From contig CAWGXZ010000008.1 in assembly GCA_963826695.1 (NCBI GenBank), positions 62,001-126,000 on the forward strand: a DNA stretch of 64,000 nucleotides, read 5' to 3'. This document shows positions 1 through 10,046 of the stretch, one piece after another. Numbering within the stretch: position 1 is the stretch's first letter; every line of letters begins with the position of its first letter. Under the pieces are notes generated by a model that had not been told where the DNA came from, did no database searches, and saw only the letters and a list, made by a program, of their open reading frames with translations. The position numbers and the translations under genes were made by a program. Origin of the DNA: CAWGXZ01 sp963826695. GTDB lineage: Bacteria; Pseudomonadota; Gammaproteobacteria; Burkholderiales; Burkholderiaceae_C.

Positions 1-1
1 C

Positions 2-955
2 TACGTCCGCAAGGAGGCGGTGATGTCCTCGCAGATCGAGGGCACGCAGTCGTCGCTGTCGGACCTGATGCTCTACGAGGCCGAGGGCGCCCCCGGCGTG
101 CCGCTGGACGACGTGCGCGAGGTGTCCTGCTACGTCGCGGCGCTCGAACACGGCCTGGCCCTGCTCGAGGGTGGCCTGCCCCTGTGCACCCGGCTGATGA
201 ACGAGATGCACGCCAAGCTGATGACCCACGGCCGCGGAATCGGCAAGGCCCCGGGCGAGGTGCGCCGCACGCAGAACTGGATCGGCGGCGCCTCGCCGTC
301 GCGCGCCGCCTTCGTGCCGCCGCCACCGCAGCGCTTGGGCGACTGCCTGTCCGATCTGGAGAAGTTCCTCAACGACCAGCCGATCCGCCACTCGGCGCTG
401 ATCAAGGCGGCGCTGTCGCATGTGCAGTTCGAGACCATCCACCCCTACTTGGACGGCAACGGCCGCCTGGGGCGGCTGCTGATCCCGCTGATCCTCGTCC
501 ACGAGGGCGTGCTGCGCGAGCCGCTGCTGTACCCGTCGCTGTACTTCAAGGCCTACCGCAGCAACTACTACGAGATGCTGCAGCGGGTGCGACTGCACGG
601 CGACTGGGAGGAGTGGCTGTGGTTCTTCGCCACCGCCGTGCGCTACGCGGCCGCGCAGGCGGTGGACACCGCCAAGGCGCTCAACGCCCTGGGCGACGCC
701 GACCGTGAGCGCATCCGCAGCCTGGGCCGCGTCGCCCCGTCGGCGCTGCAGGTGCACCAGGCCCTGTTCGCCCGCCCGGTGAGCACCATTCCCGCCATCG
801 GCGCCGTCACCGGCCAGAGCCCGCACACCGTGGGCAAGATGCTCGACGCGATGATCGAGCTGGGCCTGGTGCGCGAAGTGACCGGCATGAAGCGCAACCG
901 CATCTACGAATACACCGCCTACCTGGAACTGCTGAACCGGGAAGGCGAGCCATGA
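2..955 (+). CDS. Fic family protein (5' partial)
   Basis: A Fic/DOC-fold protein, a family that transfers AMP or another nucleotide monophosphate to target proteins. The active-site loop HPYLDGNGRLGR is complete, with the catalytic His and the phosphate-binding DGNGR. The frame is already open at base 2, and the first residues (YVRKEAVMSSQIEGTQ) match the region that normally follows the start of class II Fic proteins, so the true start lies upstream and the ATG at 20 is internal. SSQIEG fits the N-terminal inhibitory motif (S/T)xxxE(G/N), which predicts autoinhibition. The C-terminal part looks like a winged helix. Its stop overlaps an ATG, and hsdM starts 19 bases later, so it probably heads the restriction-modification operon. 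Fic genes are common accessories of type I loci; the target is unknown. Confidence 0.9.
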   Translation, partial: YVRKEAVMSSQIEGTQSSLSDLMLYEAEGAPGVPLDDVREVSCYVAALEHGLALLEGGLPLCTRLMNEMHAKLMTHGRGIGKAPGEVRRTQNWIGGASPSRAAFVPPPPQRLGDCLSDLEKFLNDQPIRHSALIKAALSHVQFETIHPYLDGNGRLGRLLIPLILVHEGVLREPLLYPSLYFKAYRSNYYEMLQRVRLHGDWEEWLWFFATAVRYAAAQAVDTAKALNALGDADRERIRSLGRVAPSALQVHQALFARPVSTIPAIGAVTGQSPHTVGKMLDAMIELGLVREVTGMKRNRIYEYTAYLELLNREGEP

Positions 956-974
956 CGAATCCGGAAACCCACCG

Positions 975-3483
975 ATGCCCCTGACCCTGCCCCAACTGGA
1001 ACGCCACCTGTTCAAAGCCGCCGACATCCTGCGCGGCAAGATGGACGCGTCCGAGTTCAAGGAATACATCTTCGGGATGCTGTTCCTCAAGCGCTGCTCC
1101 GACGTGTTCGAGCAGCGGCGTGAGGAAGTGATCGGCCTCGAGATGGAGGGCGGAAAGACCGAGGCAGAGGCGCGGCTGTCCGCCGATAACGCGCGCTGGT
1201 ACAAGAAGGAAGGCTCCTTCTGGGTGCCACCGCGGTCGCGCTACAAGACCTTGCTCGACGACGCCCACCACAACGTCGGCGATTCCCTGAACAAGGCGCT
1301 CACCGGCATCGAGACGGCCAACACCAGCCTCTACGACGTGCTGGAGCACATCGACTTCACGCGCAAGGTCGGCCAGAGCAAGCTCCCGGACATCAAGCTG
1401 CGCCAGCTGATCACGCACTTCGCCATCCACCGGCTGCGCAACGAGGACTTCGAGTTCCCCGACCTGCTCGGCGCCGCCTACGAGTACCTGATCGGCGAGT
1501 TCGCCGACTCGGCCGGCAAGAAGGGCGGCGAGTTCTACACGCCCCGCTCGGTCGTGCGGATGATGGTGCGGCTGATCAAGCCGACCCTGGCCCACGACGT
1601 CTACGACCCCTGCTGCGGCTCCGGCGGCATGCTGATCGCGGCCAAGGAGTACATCGACGAGCACGGCGAAGACGGCCGCAAGGCCAACCTGTTCGGCCAG
1701 GAGTTCAACGGCACGGTGTGGTCGATCGCCAAGATGAACATGCTGCTGCACGGCATCAGCAACGCCGACCTGCACAACGAAGACACGCTGGCCGAGCCGC
1801 AGCACGTCGAAGGCGGCGAGCTGCGGCACTTCGACCGCGTGCTCACCAATCCGCCGTTCTCCATCAACTGGGGCAACACCGAGAAGCACTTCGACGGCAC
1901 GCCGGCCTGGGCGCCGAAGTTTCCGGAACGCTTCCGCTACGGCCAGGTGCCGCTCGGCGCCAAGAAGGCCGACCTCGATGTTCCTGCAGCACATGCTGGC
2001 CGTCACCCGTGACGGCGGCATGGTCGCCACCGTCATGCCGCACGGCGTGCTCTTTCGGGGCGGCGAAGAGAAGACCATTCGCGCCGGCATGATCGACGAG
2101 GACCTGCTGGAGGCCGTCATCGGCGTCGCTCCCAACCTGTTCTACGGCACCGGCATCCCGGCGTGCATCCTGGTGCTGCGCCAGCGGGTGCACAACGGCG
2201 CGCAGCGCGTCAGCGGCAAGCCCGTCGAACGCCAGGGCAAGGTGCTGTTCATCAATGCCGACCGGGAGTTCTTCGAGGGCCGGGCGCAGAACCACCTGAT
2301 GCCCGAGCACATCGAGAAGATCGTCACCACCTTCGACGAATTTCGCGCGATCGACGGCTTCTCGGCCATCGTCGACAACGCCACGCTGAAGGCCAACGGC
2401 TACAACCTCAACATCCGCCGCTACGCCGACAACGCACCGCCGCCCGAGCCGCACGACGTGCGCGCCCATCTGGTGGGCGGCGTGCCCAAGGCCGAAGTGA
2501 CGGACAAGGCGGCGCTGTTCCGGGCCCACGGCCTGAATCCGCTCGACCTGTTCGTCGAGCGCGACGCGAAGTATTTCGACTTCAGCCCCGAGCTGACCAG
2601 GCGGCAGGACCTCAAGCCCGCCATCGAGCACAACGCCGGGCTCGTTGCCAAGGAAGCCGCGATTCGCGCCGCTTTCGAGCAGTGGTGGCGCGAGCACAGC
2701 GGTCGCATCACCGCACTGGCCGGGCAGATGGACAACGCCGCCAGCCTCGTTGCCTTGCGCTCCGACCTGCTGGCCAGCTTCAGCCAATCGCTGGAGGCCG
2801 TCGGCCTGCTCGACCCCTTCCAGGTGCGCGGCATCGTCGCCGGCTTCTGGTACCAGAGCAAGTACGACTTCCTCACCCTGATGGCGCGCGGCGCCAAGGG
2901 CGTGGCCGACGCCTGGCGCACCAGCATCGTCACCGCGCTGGAAGACAGGGCCAGCAAGGAGAGCCCGCTGGAGCACAAGCTCGTCAAGTTCCTGATGGGC
3001 GGCTTCGTCGGCGCCATCACCGAGCTGGAGGCGAAGAAAGCCGAGCTGGAAAGCCAGATCAAGGCAGCTGATCCCCGATCTGCCAACGGCGCCGACGGCG
3101 AGGCTGGCGAAGCCGCTGACGCTGCGGAGGAGGAAGCCGACGAGGAGACCGCGGTCGACGAGGCTCAGCTCAAGGCGTGGAAGAAGGAGCTCACGGGCGT
3201 CAAGAAGCAGCTCAAGGACCAGAAGGCGAGCTTCGCGACCCACATCAACGCCGCCGTCGAGGGACTGTCGCCGGATGCCGCCGCCGACCTGCTGCTGACC
3301 ATCCTGCACAACGACATGCGCGCCATCGTCGAGCGCTACATCGCTGCCCAGCGCAAGTCGATCGTCGCCGCGTTCGAGAACTGGTGGGACAAGTACCGGG
3401 TGACGCTGACCGAGATCGAGGGGAAGCGGGACGCAGCGGCGCAGGCGCTGCAGGGGTTCTTGAAGGGGTTGGGGTATGTCTGA
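975..3483 (+). pseudogene. hsdM: Type I restriction-modification DNA methyltransferase subunit HsdM, one frameshift
   Basis: N6-adenine methyltransferase subunit that pairs with HsdS to protect host DNA and with HsdR to restrict. The first frame (975-1976) has the HsdM N-terminal helical domain, motif I DPCCGSGG (residues 211-218) and catalytic motif IV NPPF (292-295). At about base 1977 one extra G shifts the frame: ...KKADL ends one frame and MFLQHMLAVT continues it at 1978, running to the stop at 3481-3483. Removing one base gives a continuous protein of about 835 residues, the normal size for a long HsdM. The C-terminal half has an acidic low-complexity linker and a coiled coil. No obvious slippery heptamer is present at the break, so this is a mutation or a sequencing error rather than recognisable programmed frameshifting. 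Without correction the methyltransferase is split after motif IV. Confidence 0.85.
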
Positions 3484-4823
3484 TGTGGGCAATCGCTGAC
3501 CTTCGCCGACATCAACCTAACGCCGCAGGAATCACGCGAAGAGCGTGACTCGCACGGACGGCAGTGCCATTCATATCGGATGAGCGACATCTCCGTCTCG
3601 GGGCACTGGACTTAAGGCAGTTCCCCGGCGAGCTGAGTCATCGGTCACCGATGAGCTTCACGAGCATTTGAGGCCAGGCGACGTCGCTCTCTGCCGAAAC
3701 TCCGCCGTGCCTGGAGGCATGGCAGAGGTGGCTGCGATGTCGTCGGTCTCGATGGCATCTGCTCTGGACGTACCGAATTTCACGTCTTGCGCGCACGGGC
3801 AGGGGTACGAGCCGCAGTTTTGTATCTACTTGACCAAGTGGCGGCGGTTCATCTTGCGAGCGGAAGTGCAAATGGTTGGCTCGGCTGGGCAGCGCGCGTA
3901 CCGTCGGGACGTACTTGAGTGAGTTCAGTCGTCAGCTGACTCGGCGCAGATGAGCAAGCGCGTATTGCGCAGGTCCTCGACACCCTCGACACCGCCATCC
4001 ACGAAACCGAGGCGATCATCGCCAAGCTAAAGGCCGTCAAGCAGGGGCTGCTGCACGACATGCTGACGCGCGGCATCGACGCCAACGGCGAACTGCGCCC
4101 GCCGCAGGCGGAGGCGCCGCAGCTCTACAAGGAGTCGCCGCTGGGATGGATTCCGAAGGAGGTGGGATTTGCGTGCGGTGATGGATGTCGCACCACCTGA
4201 TCGTCAGTGCATCACTTACGGGGCCGTTCGGTGCAGATGTGGCCGGGCAGACTTTCGACCGGAGGGTGTGCCAGTCCTCCGAATCGGGAACGTCCAGGCT
4301 GGCTACATCGATTGGAGTGACACGCAGTTTGTTACGCCCGATAGAAGGCGAACGGCAGCAAATCGTCGGCTGTTCTGCACGACATGATCGAGTTGTTGCC
4401 GCGACGCAGTGCTCATGCGCAAGGCAGCGGTGCAACCACCGGCCGTAACGCACTGTGCGTCGACACTGCGTGCTAGCGGAGCGCTCGTCAACTACGCACA
4501 TCATCAGAGTAGCGGTCGACCATGGAAAGAGTTTGCCAGGCCTACCTGTAGCTACTATTCAATGCGGCGACAGCCAAGTCGCAGGTGGACCAGTCTGCAA
4601 GGCGTGCGAGGAACTCGTGAAGGCCTCAACTCAGCGCAAGATCACGTTCCTCGCTAATTTTCCCCTTGCCGAAACCCGGTGAACAAAGAGATGCCGCCCA
4701 TCGCATCCAAGCACGATGCTTCATTGCAAATGAGCATCGAGCTGCAGAAGTTGCGTCAAGCGAAAGTCCGGCCTCATGGACGACCTCCTCACCGGCCGCG
4801 TCCGCGTCACGCCGCTGCTGTAG
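3476..4823 (+). pseudogene. hsdS: Type I specificity subunit HsdS, multiply frameshifted
   Basis: No long ORF exists here, but HsdS signatures occur in order in changing frames. ATG 3476 (MSDVGNR) overlaps the hsdM stop. It is followed by LTFADINLTPQESRE and SYRMSDISVSG (about 3495-3606), LRPGDVALCRN (about 3668-3700), and TEFHVLRARAG then HLASGSANGW of the first target-recognition domain. Next come the central conserved helix DEQARIAQVLDTLDTAI...KQGLLHDMLTRGID (3949-4200, cleanly open), GVPVLRIGNVQAGYIDWSD of the second domain (about 4264-4320), and finally ELQKLRQAK and GLMDDLLTGRVRVTPLL ending at TAG 4821-4823. Frame changes fall near 3495, 3607, 3745, 3900, 3940, 4195 and 4765, with more in 4370-4700. 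The gene cannot make HsdS as written. Confidence 0.82.
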
Positions 4824-4834
4824 CGCGCCACGCC

Positions 4835-5902
4835 ATGAGCGAAGAAGACCGCCCCGCCTCGCTGACCCCGCCGCCCGGCGGCTACGCCGACTGGTTGGCC
4901 GATCTGAAAACGCGCATCCACGCGGCGCAGCAGCGCGCGGCATTGGCCGTCAACCGCGAACTGGTGCTGCTGTACTGGCAGATCGGCCGCGACATCCTCG
5001 AGCGGCAAGGCCGCGAAGGCTGGGGCGCCAAGGTGATCGACCGGCTGGCGCACGACCTGCGCACGGCCTTTCCGGACATGAAGGGTTTCTCCCGCGCCAA
5101 CCTGATGTACATGCGGTCCTTCGCCCAGGCCTGGCCGGACGCCGAAATCGTCCAACAGGCTGTTGGACGATTGCCCTGGGGCCACAACCTGGTGCTGCTG
5201 ACGAAGCTGAAGGATGCGCAGCAGCGGCTGGCGTATGCCCGGCACGCGGTCGAACACGGTTGGTCCCGCTCGATTCTGGAGATGCAGATCGAAACCCGGC
5301 TGTTGGAGCGCAAGGGACAGGCCCTCACCAACTTCACCGAGCGCCTGCCGGCGGCCGACACCGACCTGGCCCGGCAATCCCTCAAAGACCCCTACCTGTT
5401 CGACTTCCTGCGTCTGGGCAAGGAGGCGCACGAACGGGAAATCGAGAACGCGCTGGTGCAGCACATCACCCAGTTCCTGCTGGAGCTGGGCGCGGGCTTC
5501 GCTTTTGTCGGCAGACAGGTGCCTCTGGAGGTGGGCGGGGATGATTTCTTCATCGACCTGCTGTTCTATCACCTGAAGCTGCGCTGCTACGTCGTGATCG
5601 AACTCAAGGCCGACAAGTTCAAGCCCGAGCACCTCGGCCAGCTGAGCTTCTACCTCACGGCGGTGGATGCCCAGGTCAAGAACGAGCACGACAACCCGAC
5701 CATCGGGCTGTTGCTGTGCAAGAGCAAGAACAAGGTGGTGGCGGAATACGCGCTGCGCGAAAAGACCCAGCCCTTGGGCATTGCCGAATACAAGCTGCTG
5801 GAGTCTTTGCCTGCCGAGTTGCAAACCGGTTTGCCGAGCATCGAACAGATCGAGCAGGAACTGGGTGCCTTGCCGGACGCGACGCAAGGGGAGGAAAGCT
5901 GA
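4835..5902 (+). CDS. YhcG/DUF1016 family PD-(D/E)XK nuclease
   Basis: 355 residues. The N-terminal domain has the DUF1016 pattern (LVLLYWQIGRDI, GFSRANLMYMRSFAQAWPD, LPWGHNLVLLTKL), and a C-terminal PD-(D/E)XK nuclease core has D241, E256 and K258 in FFIDLLFYH...YVVIELKA. The ATG at 4835 is chosen because upstream codons in the frame belong to the hsdS remnant. The gene starts 12 bases after the HsdS stop and its TGA overlaps the hsdR ATG (ATGA at 5899-5902), so it is translationally coupled to hsdR. YhcG-like nucleases are frequent passengers inside type I loci; their exact role is not established, and a function as restriction accessory or separate defence nuclease is inferred. The ORF is intact, unlike its upstream neighbours. 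Confidence 0.88.
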   Translation: MSEEDRPASLTPPPGGYADWLADLKTRIHAAQQRAALAVNRELVLLYWQIGRDILERQGREGWGAKVIDRLAHDLRTAFPDMKGFSRANLMYMRSFAQAWPDAEIVQQAVGRLPWGHNLVLLTKLKDAQQRLAYARHAVEHGWSRSILEMQIETRLLERKGQALTNFTERLPAADTDLARQSLKDPYLFDFLRLGKEAHEREIENALVQHITQFLLELGAGFAFVGRQVPLEVGGDDFFIDLLFYHLKLRCYVVIELKADKFKPEHLGQLSFYLTAVDAQVKNEHDNPTIGLLLCKSKNKVVAEYALREKTQPLGIAEYKLLESLPAELQTGLPSIEQIEQELGALPDATQGEES

Positions 5903-8900
5903 TGGGCTGGGAACTCGAAGACGTCGAAAAGCCTTTCGTTTCCCAGCTAAAGGCGCTGGGCTGGACACACGTGGAAGGCAGCCTCGAGGACCCGGCACTC
6001 ACTGGCCGCACCAGCTTCGCCGAGGTAATCCAGGAAGCCGTGCTGCGCGAGCGGCTGCGCGCCCTCAACCCTGGGCCCGACGGCCAGCCCTGGCTCGACG
6101 AAGCCCGCCTTTCAGAAGCCGTGGCCGCCATCACCCGGCTGGGCACGCACAAGCTGCTGGAGGCCAACCAGAAGGCCACCGAGCTGCTGATCAAGGGGCT
6201 GACGGTCGAGGGCCTGCCCGGCTGGGACGGCGGGCGTGGCCAGACCATCCGCTACATCGACTGGGACACGCCGGCCAACAACCGGCTGACCGTCGTCAAC
6301 CAGTACCGCGTCGACTGCCCGCCCGGCTACAACAGCGCCAAGGCCTTCATCGTCCCCGACCTCGTGCTGCTGGTGAACGGCATGCCGCTGGTGGTGGTGG
6401 AGTGCAAGAGCCCGTCGATCCCGGAACCGCTGGCCGAGGCCGTCGACCAGCTGCGCCGCTACAGCAACCAGCGCCAGGCGGCGTTCGAGATCGACGACGA
6501 CGAGGGCAACGAGGCGCTGTTCGCCACCAACCAGCTGCTGGTGGTCACCAGCTTCGACGAAGCTCGCGTGGGCTGCGTCGGCGCAGCCTTCGAGCACTAC
6601 GCGCAGTGGAAAACGGTGATCGGGCCCGATGGCACCGGCAGCGAGATCGAGGTCGCCCAGAAGCTGGGCAAGCCCGGCCTGTCGGAGCAGGAGCGCCTGA
6701 TCGCCGGCCTGCTGGCACCGCCACACCTGCTGGACGTGGTGAAGAACTTCCTGCTGTTCATGCAGGTGGGCGGCCAGACCGTCAAGGCCGTCTGCCGCTA
6801 CCAGCAGTACCGGGCGGTGAACCGCGCCATCGCCCGGCTCAAGACGGGGAAGACGCGCTTGCAGCACGGCGAGCACGACGAGCGCGGCGGCATCATCTGG
6901 CACACCCAGGGCTCGGGCAAGAGCCTGACGATGGTGTTCCTGGTGCGCAAGATGCGCGCGGACGCGCAGCTGCGGCGCTTCAAGGTCATCGTCGTCACCG
7001 ACCGCAAGGACCTGCAGCGCCAGCTTTCCGTGACCGCCACGCTCACCGGCGAGGTGGTGGAGGTGGCGGACAGCACGGCGGGCGTGAAGGCGCTGGCGCG
7101 GCGCAAGGCGCCGGGGCTGATCTTCGCCACGATCCAGAAGTACCGCGACACGGACACGGCGGGCGATGCGCCGCTGACGGCGGACGATCTGCCGAAAGTG
7201 GAGGAACCGAAGGCCAACTACAAAGCCGGCCAAACGTCCGCAGATCGGTTCGAGGTGCTGAACGAGGACGACAGCATCCTCGTCCTGGTCGACGAGGCCC
7301 ACCGCACGCAGGCGGGCGACCTGCACGCCAACCTGCTGGCCGGGCTGCCCAACTGCGCGCGCATCGGCTTCACCGGCACGCCGATCATCATGGGCGAGAA
7401 GAAGCGCACCCATGAGATCTTCGGCGCGTTCATCGACCGCTACACGATCAAGGAAGCCGAGGCCGACGGCGCCACGGTGCCGGTGCTCTACGAGGGGCGC
7501 ACCGCGAACGGCGCGATCAAGGACGGCGCCAGCCTGGACGAGCTGTTCGAGGACTTGTTCCGCCAGCACACGCCCGAGGAACTCGAGGCGATCAAGCAGA
7601 AGTACGCCACCAAGGGCCACATCTTCGACGCCCCGGCGCTGATCGCCGACAAGGCGCGCGACATCCTGCGCCACTACGTCACCCACATCCTGCCCAACGG
7701 CTACAAGGCGCAGGTGGTGGCGTACAGCCGGCTGGCGGCGATCCGCTACTTCGAGGCGCTGAAGACGGCGCGCGACAAGCTGCTGGCGGAGGCTGAAGGC
7801 TTGAGCCCGCAGGACAAGGCCCTGGACGACGAGGCCCTGTGTCAGCGGCCGCCCCAGGTGCAGGCGGTGGTGCAGGCCTGGCGCCACCGCGAGATCCTTT
7901 CGCGCATCGAGTTCGCGCCCGTCATCTCGGGCAGCAACAACGACGACCCGGCGTGGAAGACCTGGACCGACAGCACGGCACATGAGCAACTGATCAAGCG
8001 CTTCAAGAAGCCACTTCTTTTGCCCAGTTCGCACGCCCGGCCCGAAAAGACCGATCCGCTGGCCTTCCTGGTGGTGAAGTCGATGCTGCTCACCGGCTTC
8101 GACGCGCCGATCGAGGGCGTGATGTACCTCGACCGGCCGATCCGCGAAGCCGAGCTGCTGCAGGCCATCGCCCGCGTCAACCGCACCGGTTTCGGCAAGC
8201 GCTGCGGCATCGTGGTGGACTACTACGGCGTGGCGCAGCACCTGAAGGAGGCGCTGGCCGCCTACGCCGAGGAGGACGTGGAAGGCGCGCTGGCCAGCCT
8301 GAAGGACGAGGTGCCGGTGCTGCGCGACCGGCACCTGCGCGTGGTGGACCTGCTCCGCCAGCGAGGCATCGAGTCGCTGGACGACACCGAGGCCTGCGTC
8401 GATGCACTGGGCAGCGAGAAACTGCGGGCCGAGTTCGCGGTCAAGCTCAAGGCCTTCCTGGCGTCGCTGGACACGGTGCTGCCGCGCCCCGAGGGCCTGC
8501 CGTACTCGGGTGACGCGAAGCGGCTGGCCTACATCTACGCGCGGGCGCGCAACCGCTACAAGGACACGCCGGTTCTCGGCAAGGACGTCGGCGCCAAGGT
8601 GCGCAAGCTGATCGACGACCACGTGATCTCGCTGGGCATCGACCCGAAGATTCCGCCGATCCAGCTGAGCGACGCCGAGTTCGACATGCACGTCGCGCGA
8701 GCGGCCAGCGACCGTGCCAAGGCGTCGGAGATGGAGCACGCGATCCGCTCGCACATCCGCAAGCACGTGGACGAAGACCCGGTGCTGTACCGCAAGCTCT
8801 CCGAGCGGCTGAACGACATCTTCAGGACGCTCGGCGATCAGTGGAACGAAGTGATCGCGCAGCTGCAGAAGATCATCGATGAACTGCGCACCGGCAAAGC

Positions 8901-9243
8901 CGGCGCCGCCGATGCCCCTGGCGATCTGCCGGAGCATTGCGCGCCCTTCCTGCGCACGGTGCTGGACGTGGTCTGCGCCGGGCAGACGCCCACGCCGGCG
9001 GCGCTGCTGCGCCTGAAGGACGTGACCGTCGAGCTGGTGGATCTGCTCGTTCAGGAACTGCAGGGCAACCGAGGCATCTGGCGCCCGAGCAAGCGGGCCG
9101 ATCAGGACAACCTGAACGGGCAGTTGTTCGAGCACCTGATGCGGCTGCGCCCGCCGCTGGTGGACGCCGACAAGGCGGGCGTGCTGGCCGACAAGCTGAT
9201 GGAGCAGGCCCGCGCCAGCCACGACAAGCTGGTGCAGGTGTGA
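5902..9243 (+). CDS. hsdR: Type I restriction endonuclease subunit HsdR
   Basis: 1113 residues, the ATP-dependent translocase and nuclease subunit. The N-terminal nuclease core has D153, E167 and K169 (VVVECKSP). The SF2 helicase motor has Walker A TQGSGKS (335-341), DEAH (464-467), FTGTPI as motif III, and motif VI ARVNRTGFGKRCG followed by IVVDYYG. The C-terminal helical region, presumed to contact HsdM, is full length. The start is fixed by the ATGA overlap with the DUF1016 gene. The gene is intact, so restriction subunits could still be made while hsdM and hsdS are broken; in known type I systems HsdR alone does not cleave, because it needs the M2S core. Confidence 0.95.
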   Translation: MGWELEDVEKPFVSQLKALGWTHVEGSLEDPALTGRTSFAEVIQEAVLRERLRALNPGPDGQPWLDEARLSEAVAAITRLGTHKLLEANQKATELLIKGLTVEGLPGWDGGRGQTIRYIDWDTPANNRLTVVNQYRVDCPPGYNSAKAFIVPDLVLLVNGMPLVVVECKSPSIPEPLAEAVDQLRRYSNQRQAAFEIDDDEGNEALFATNQLLVVTSFDEARVGCVGAAFEHYAQWKTVIGPDGTGSEIEVAQKLGKPGLSEQERLIAGLLAPPHLLDVVKNFLLFMQVGGQTVKAVCRYQQYRAVNRAIARLKTGKTRLQHGEHDERGGIIWHTQGSGKSLTMVFLVRKMRADAQLRRFKVIVVTDRKDLQRQLSVTATLTGEVVEVADSTAGVKALARRKAPGLIFATIQKYRDTDTAGDAPLTADDLPKVEEPKANYKAGQTSADRFEVLNEDDSILVLVDEAHRTQAGDLHANLLAGLPNCARIGFTGTPIIMGEKKRTHEIFGAFIDRYTIKEAEADGATVPVLYEGRTANGAIKDGASLDELFEDLFRQHTPEELEAIKQKYATKGHIFDAPALIADKARDILRHYVTHILPNGYKAQVVAYSRLAAIRYFEALKTARDKLLAEAEGLSPQDKALDDEALCQRPPQVQAVVQAWRHREILSRIEFAPVISGSNNDDPAWKTWTDSTAHEQLIKRFKKPLLLPSSHARPEKTDPLAFLVVKSMLLTGFDAPIEGVMYLDRPIREAELLQAIARVNRTGFGKRCGIVVDYYGVAQHLKEALAAYAEEDVEGALASLKDEVPVLRDRHLRVVDLLRQRGIESLDDTEACVDALGSEKLRAEFAVKLKAFLASLDTVLPRPEGLPYSGDAKRLAYIYARARNRYKDTPVLGKDVGAKVRKLIDDHVISLGIDPKIPPIQLSDAEFDMHVARAASDRAKASEMEHAIRSHIRKHVDEDPVLYRKLSERLNDIFRTLGDQWNEVIAQLQKIIDELRTGKAGAADAPGDLPEHCAPFLRTVLDVVCAGQTPTPAALLRLKDVTVELVDLLVQELQGNRGIWRPSKRADQDNLNGQLFEHLMRLRPPLVDADKAGVLADKLMEQARASHDKLVQV

Positions 9244-10041
9244 GCAGCGAGCGCCGGGCCGCTCCGAGCATGCTGCGCGCCTCCTCGGGGGGCCGTCGCG
9301 CAGCGGCAGGAGGCACACATGCCTTGATGCGGGCGCCCATGAAGTCGCCAGGCCTCGAGGTGGATGACCTGCGCTTCACCCTCCAGCGCAGCACGCGCCG
9401 CAAGACGATGCAGATCACCGTCGAGCGTGGCGGGGAGCTGGTGCTGTCGGCGCCGCCCGAGGTGGACGAGGCGACACTGCGCGCCTTCGTCCTGGAAAAG
9501 CGCTTCTGGATCTACACCAAGCTGGCCGAGAAGGACCGCCTGCAGCGCCAGGTGCCGCGCAAGGAATACGTCGGCGGCGAGGGCTTCCTGTACCTCGGGC
9601 GAAGCCATCGGCTGAAGCTGGTGGAGGAGCAGGACGTGCCGCTGAAGCTGGCGGCGGGCCGCTTCTGTCTGCGCCGGGATGCCCTGCCCGCCGCGCGCGA
9701 GCACTTCATCCTGCTGGTACAGCGAGCGAGCCGAGGCCTGGCTGTCGAGTCGGGTGGCGGACCACCAGTCGCGCATGGAGGTCTCTCCCGCCGGCGTGAA
9801 GGTGCAGGACCTGGGCTACCGCTGGGGATCGTGCGGCAAGGGCAACTGGCTGTACTTCCACTGGAAGGCGATCCTGCTTCCCGCACGCATCGCCGAGTAC
9901 GTGGTGGTGCACGAGATCGCCCACCTGCACGAGCCGCACCACGCCCCTGCGTTCTGGCTGCGCGTGGAGCGCGCCATGCCGGATTACGCGCAGCGCAAGG
10001 CCTGGCTGGCCGAGCACGGAATCGATGTCGAAGGGATCTGA
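9240..10041 (+). pseudogene. YgjP-like (DUF45/WLM) zinc metallopeptidase, one frameshift
   Basis: The first frame gives a domain with a YgjP-like start (RRKTMQITVERGGELVLSAP, then FLYLGRSHRLKL). The active-site half lies in another frame: YRWGSCGKGNWLYFHWKAIL, then VVVHEIAHLHEPHHAPAFW, which has the HExxH zinc motif with a downstream His. The two join at about 9711-9715 (REHFIL / WYSERAEAWL), which needs removal of one base. The start may be the GTG at 9240 overlapping the hsdR stop, the ATG at 9270 or the ATG at 9327; the conserved domain begins after the last. Corrected length is about 235-265 residues. Such peptidases are regular neighbours of hsdR; the substrate is unknown. It ends 5 bases before mcrB. 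Confidence 0.8.
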
Positions 10042-10046
10042 GAACG

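Noticed and set aside
1960..1990. Programmed ribosomal frameshift in hsdM
   Set aside because: No slippery heptamer, in-frame stop at the shift site or downstream pseudoknot could be recognised. A plain one-base insertion is simpler.
4666..5544. Open frame overlapping the DUF1016 gene
   Set aside because: It is an out-of-frame shadow. Only its first ~50 codons reflect the hsdS remnant; the rest is Arg/Ala/Pro-rich antipattern of the nuclease gene.
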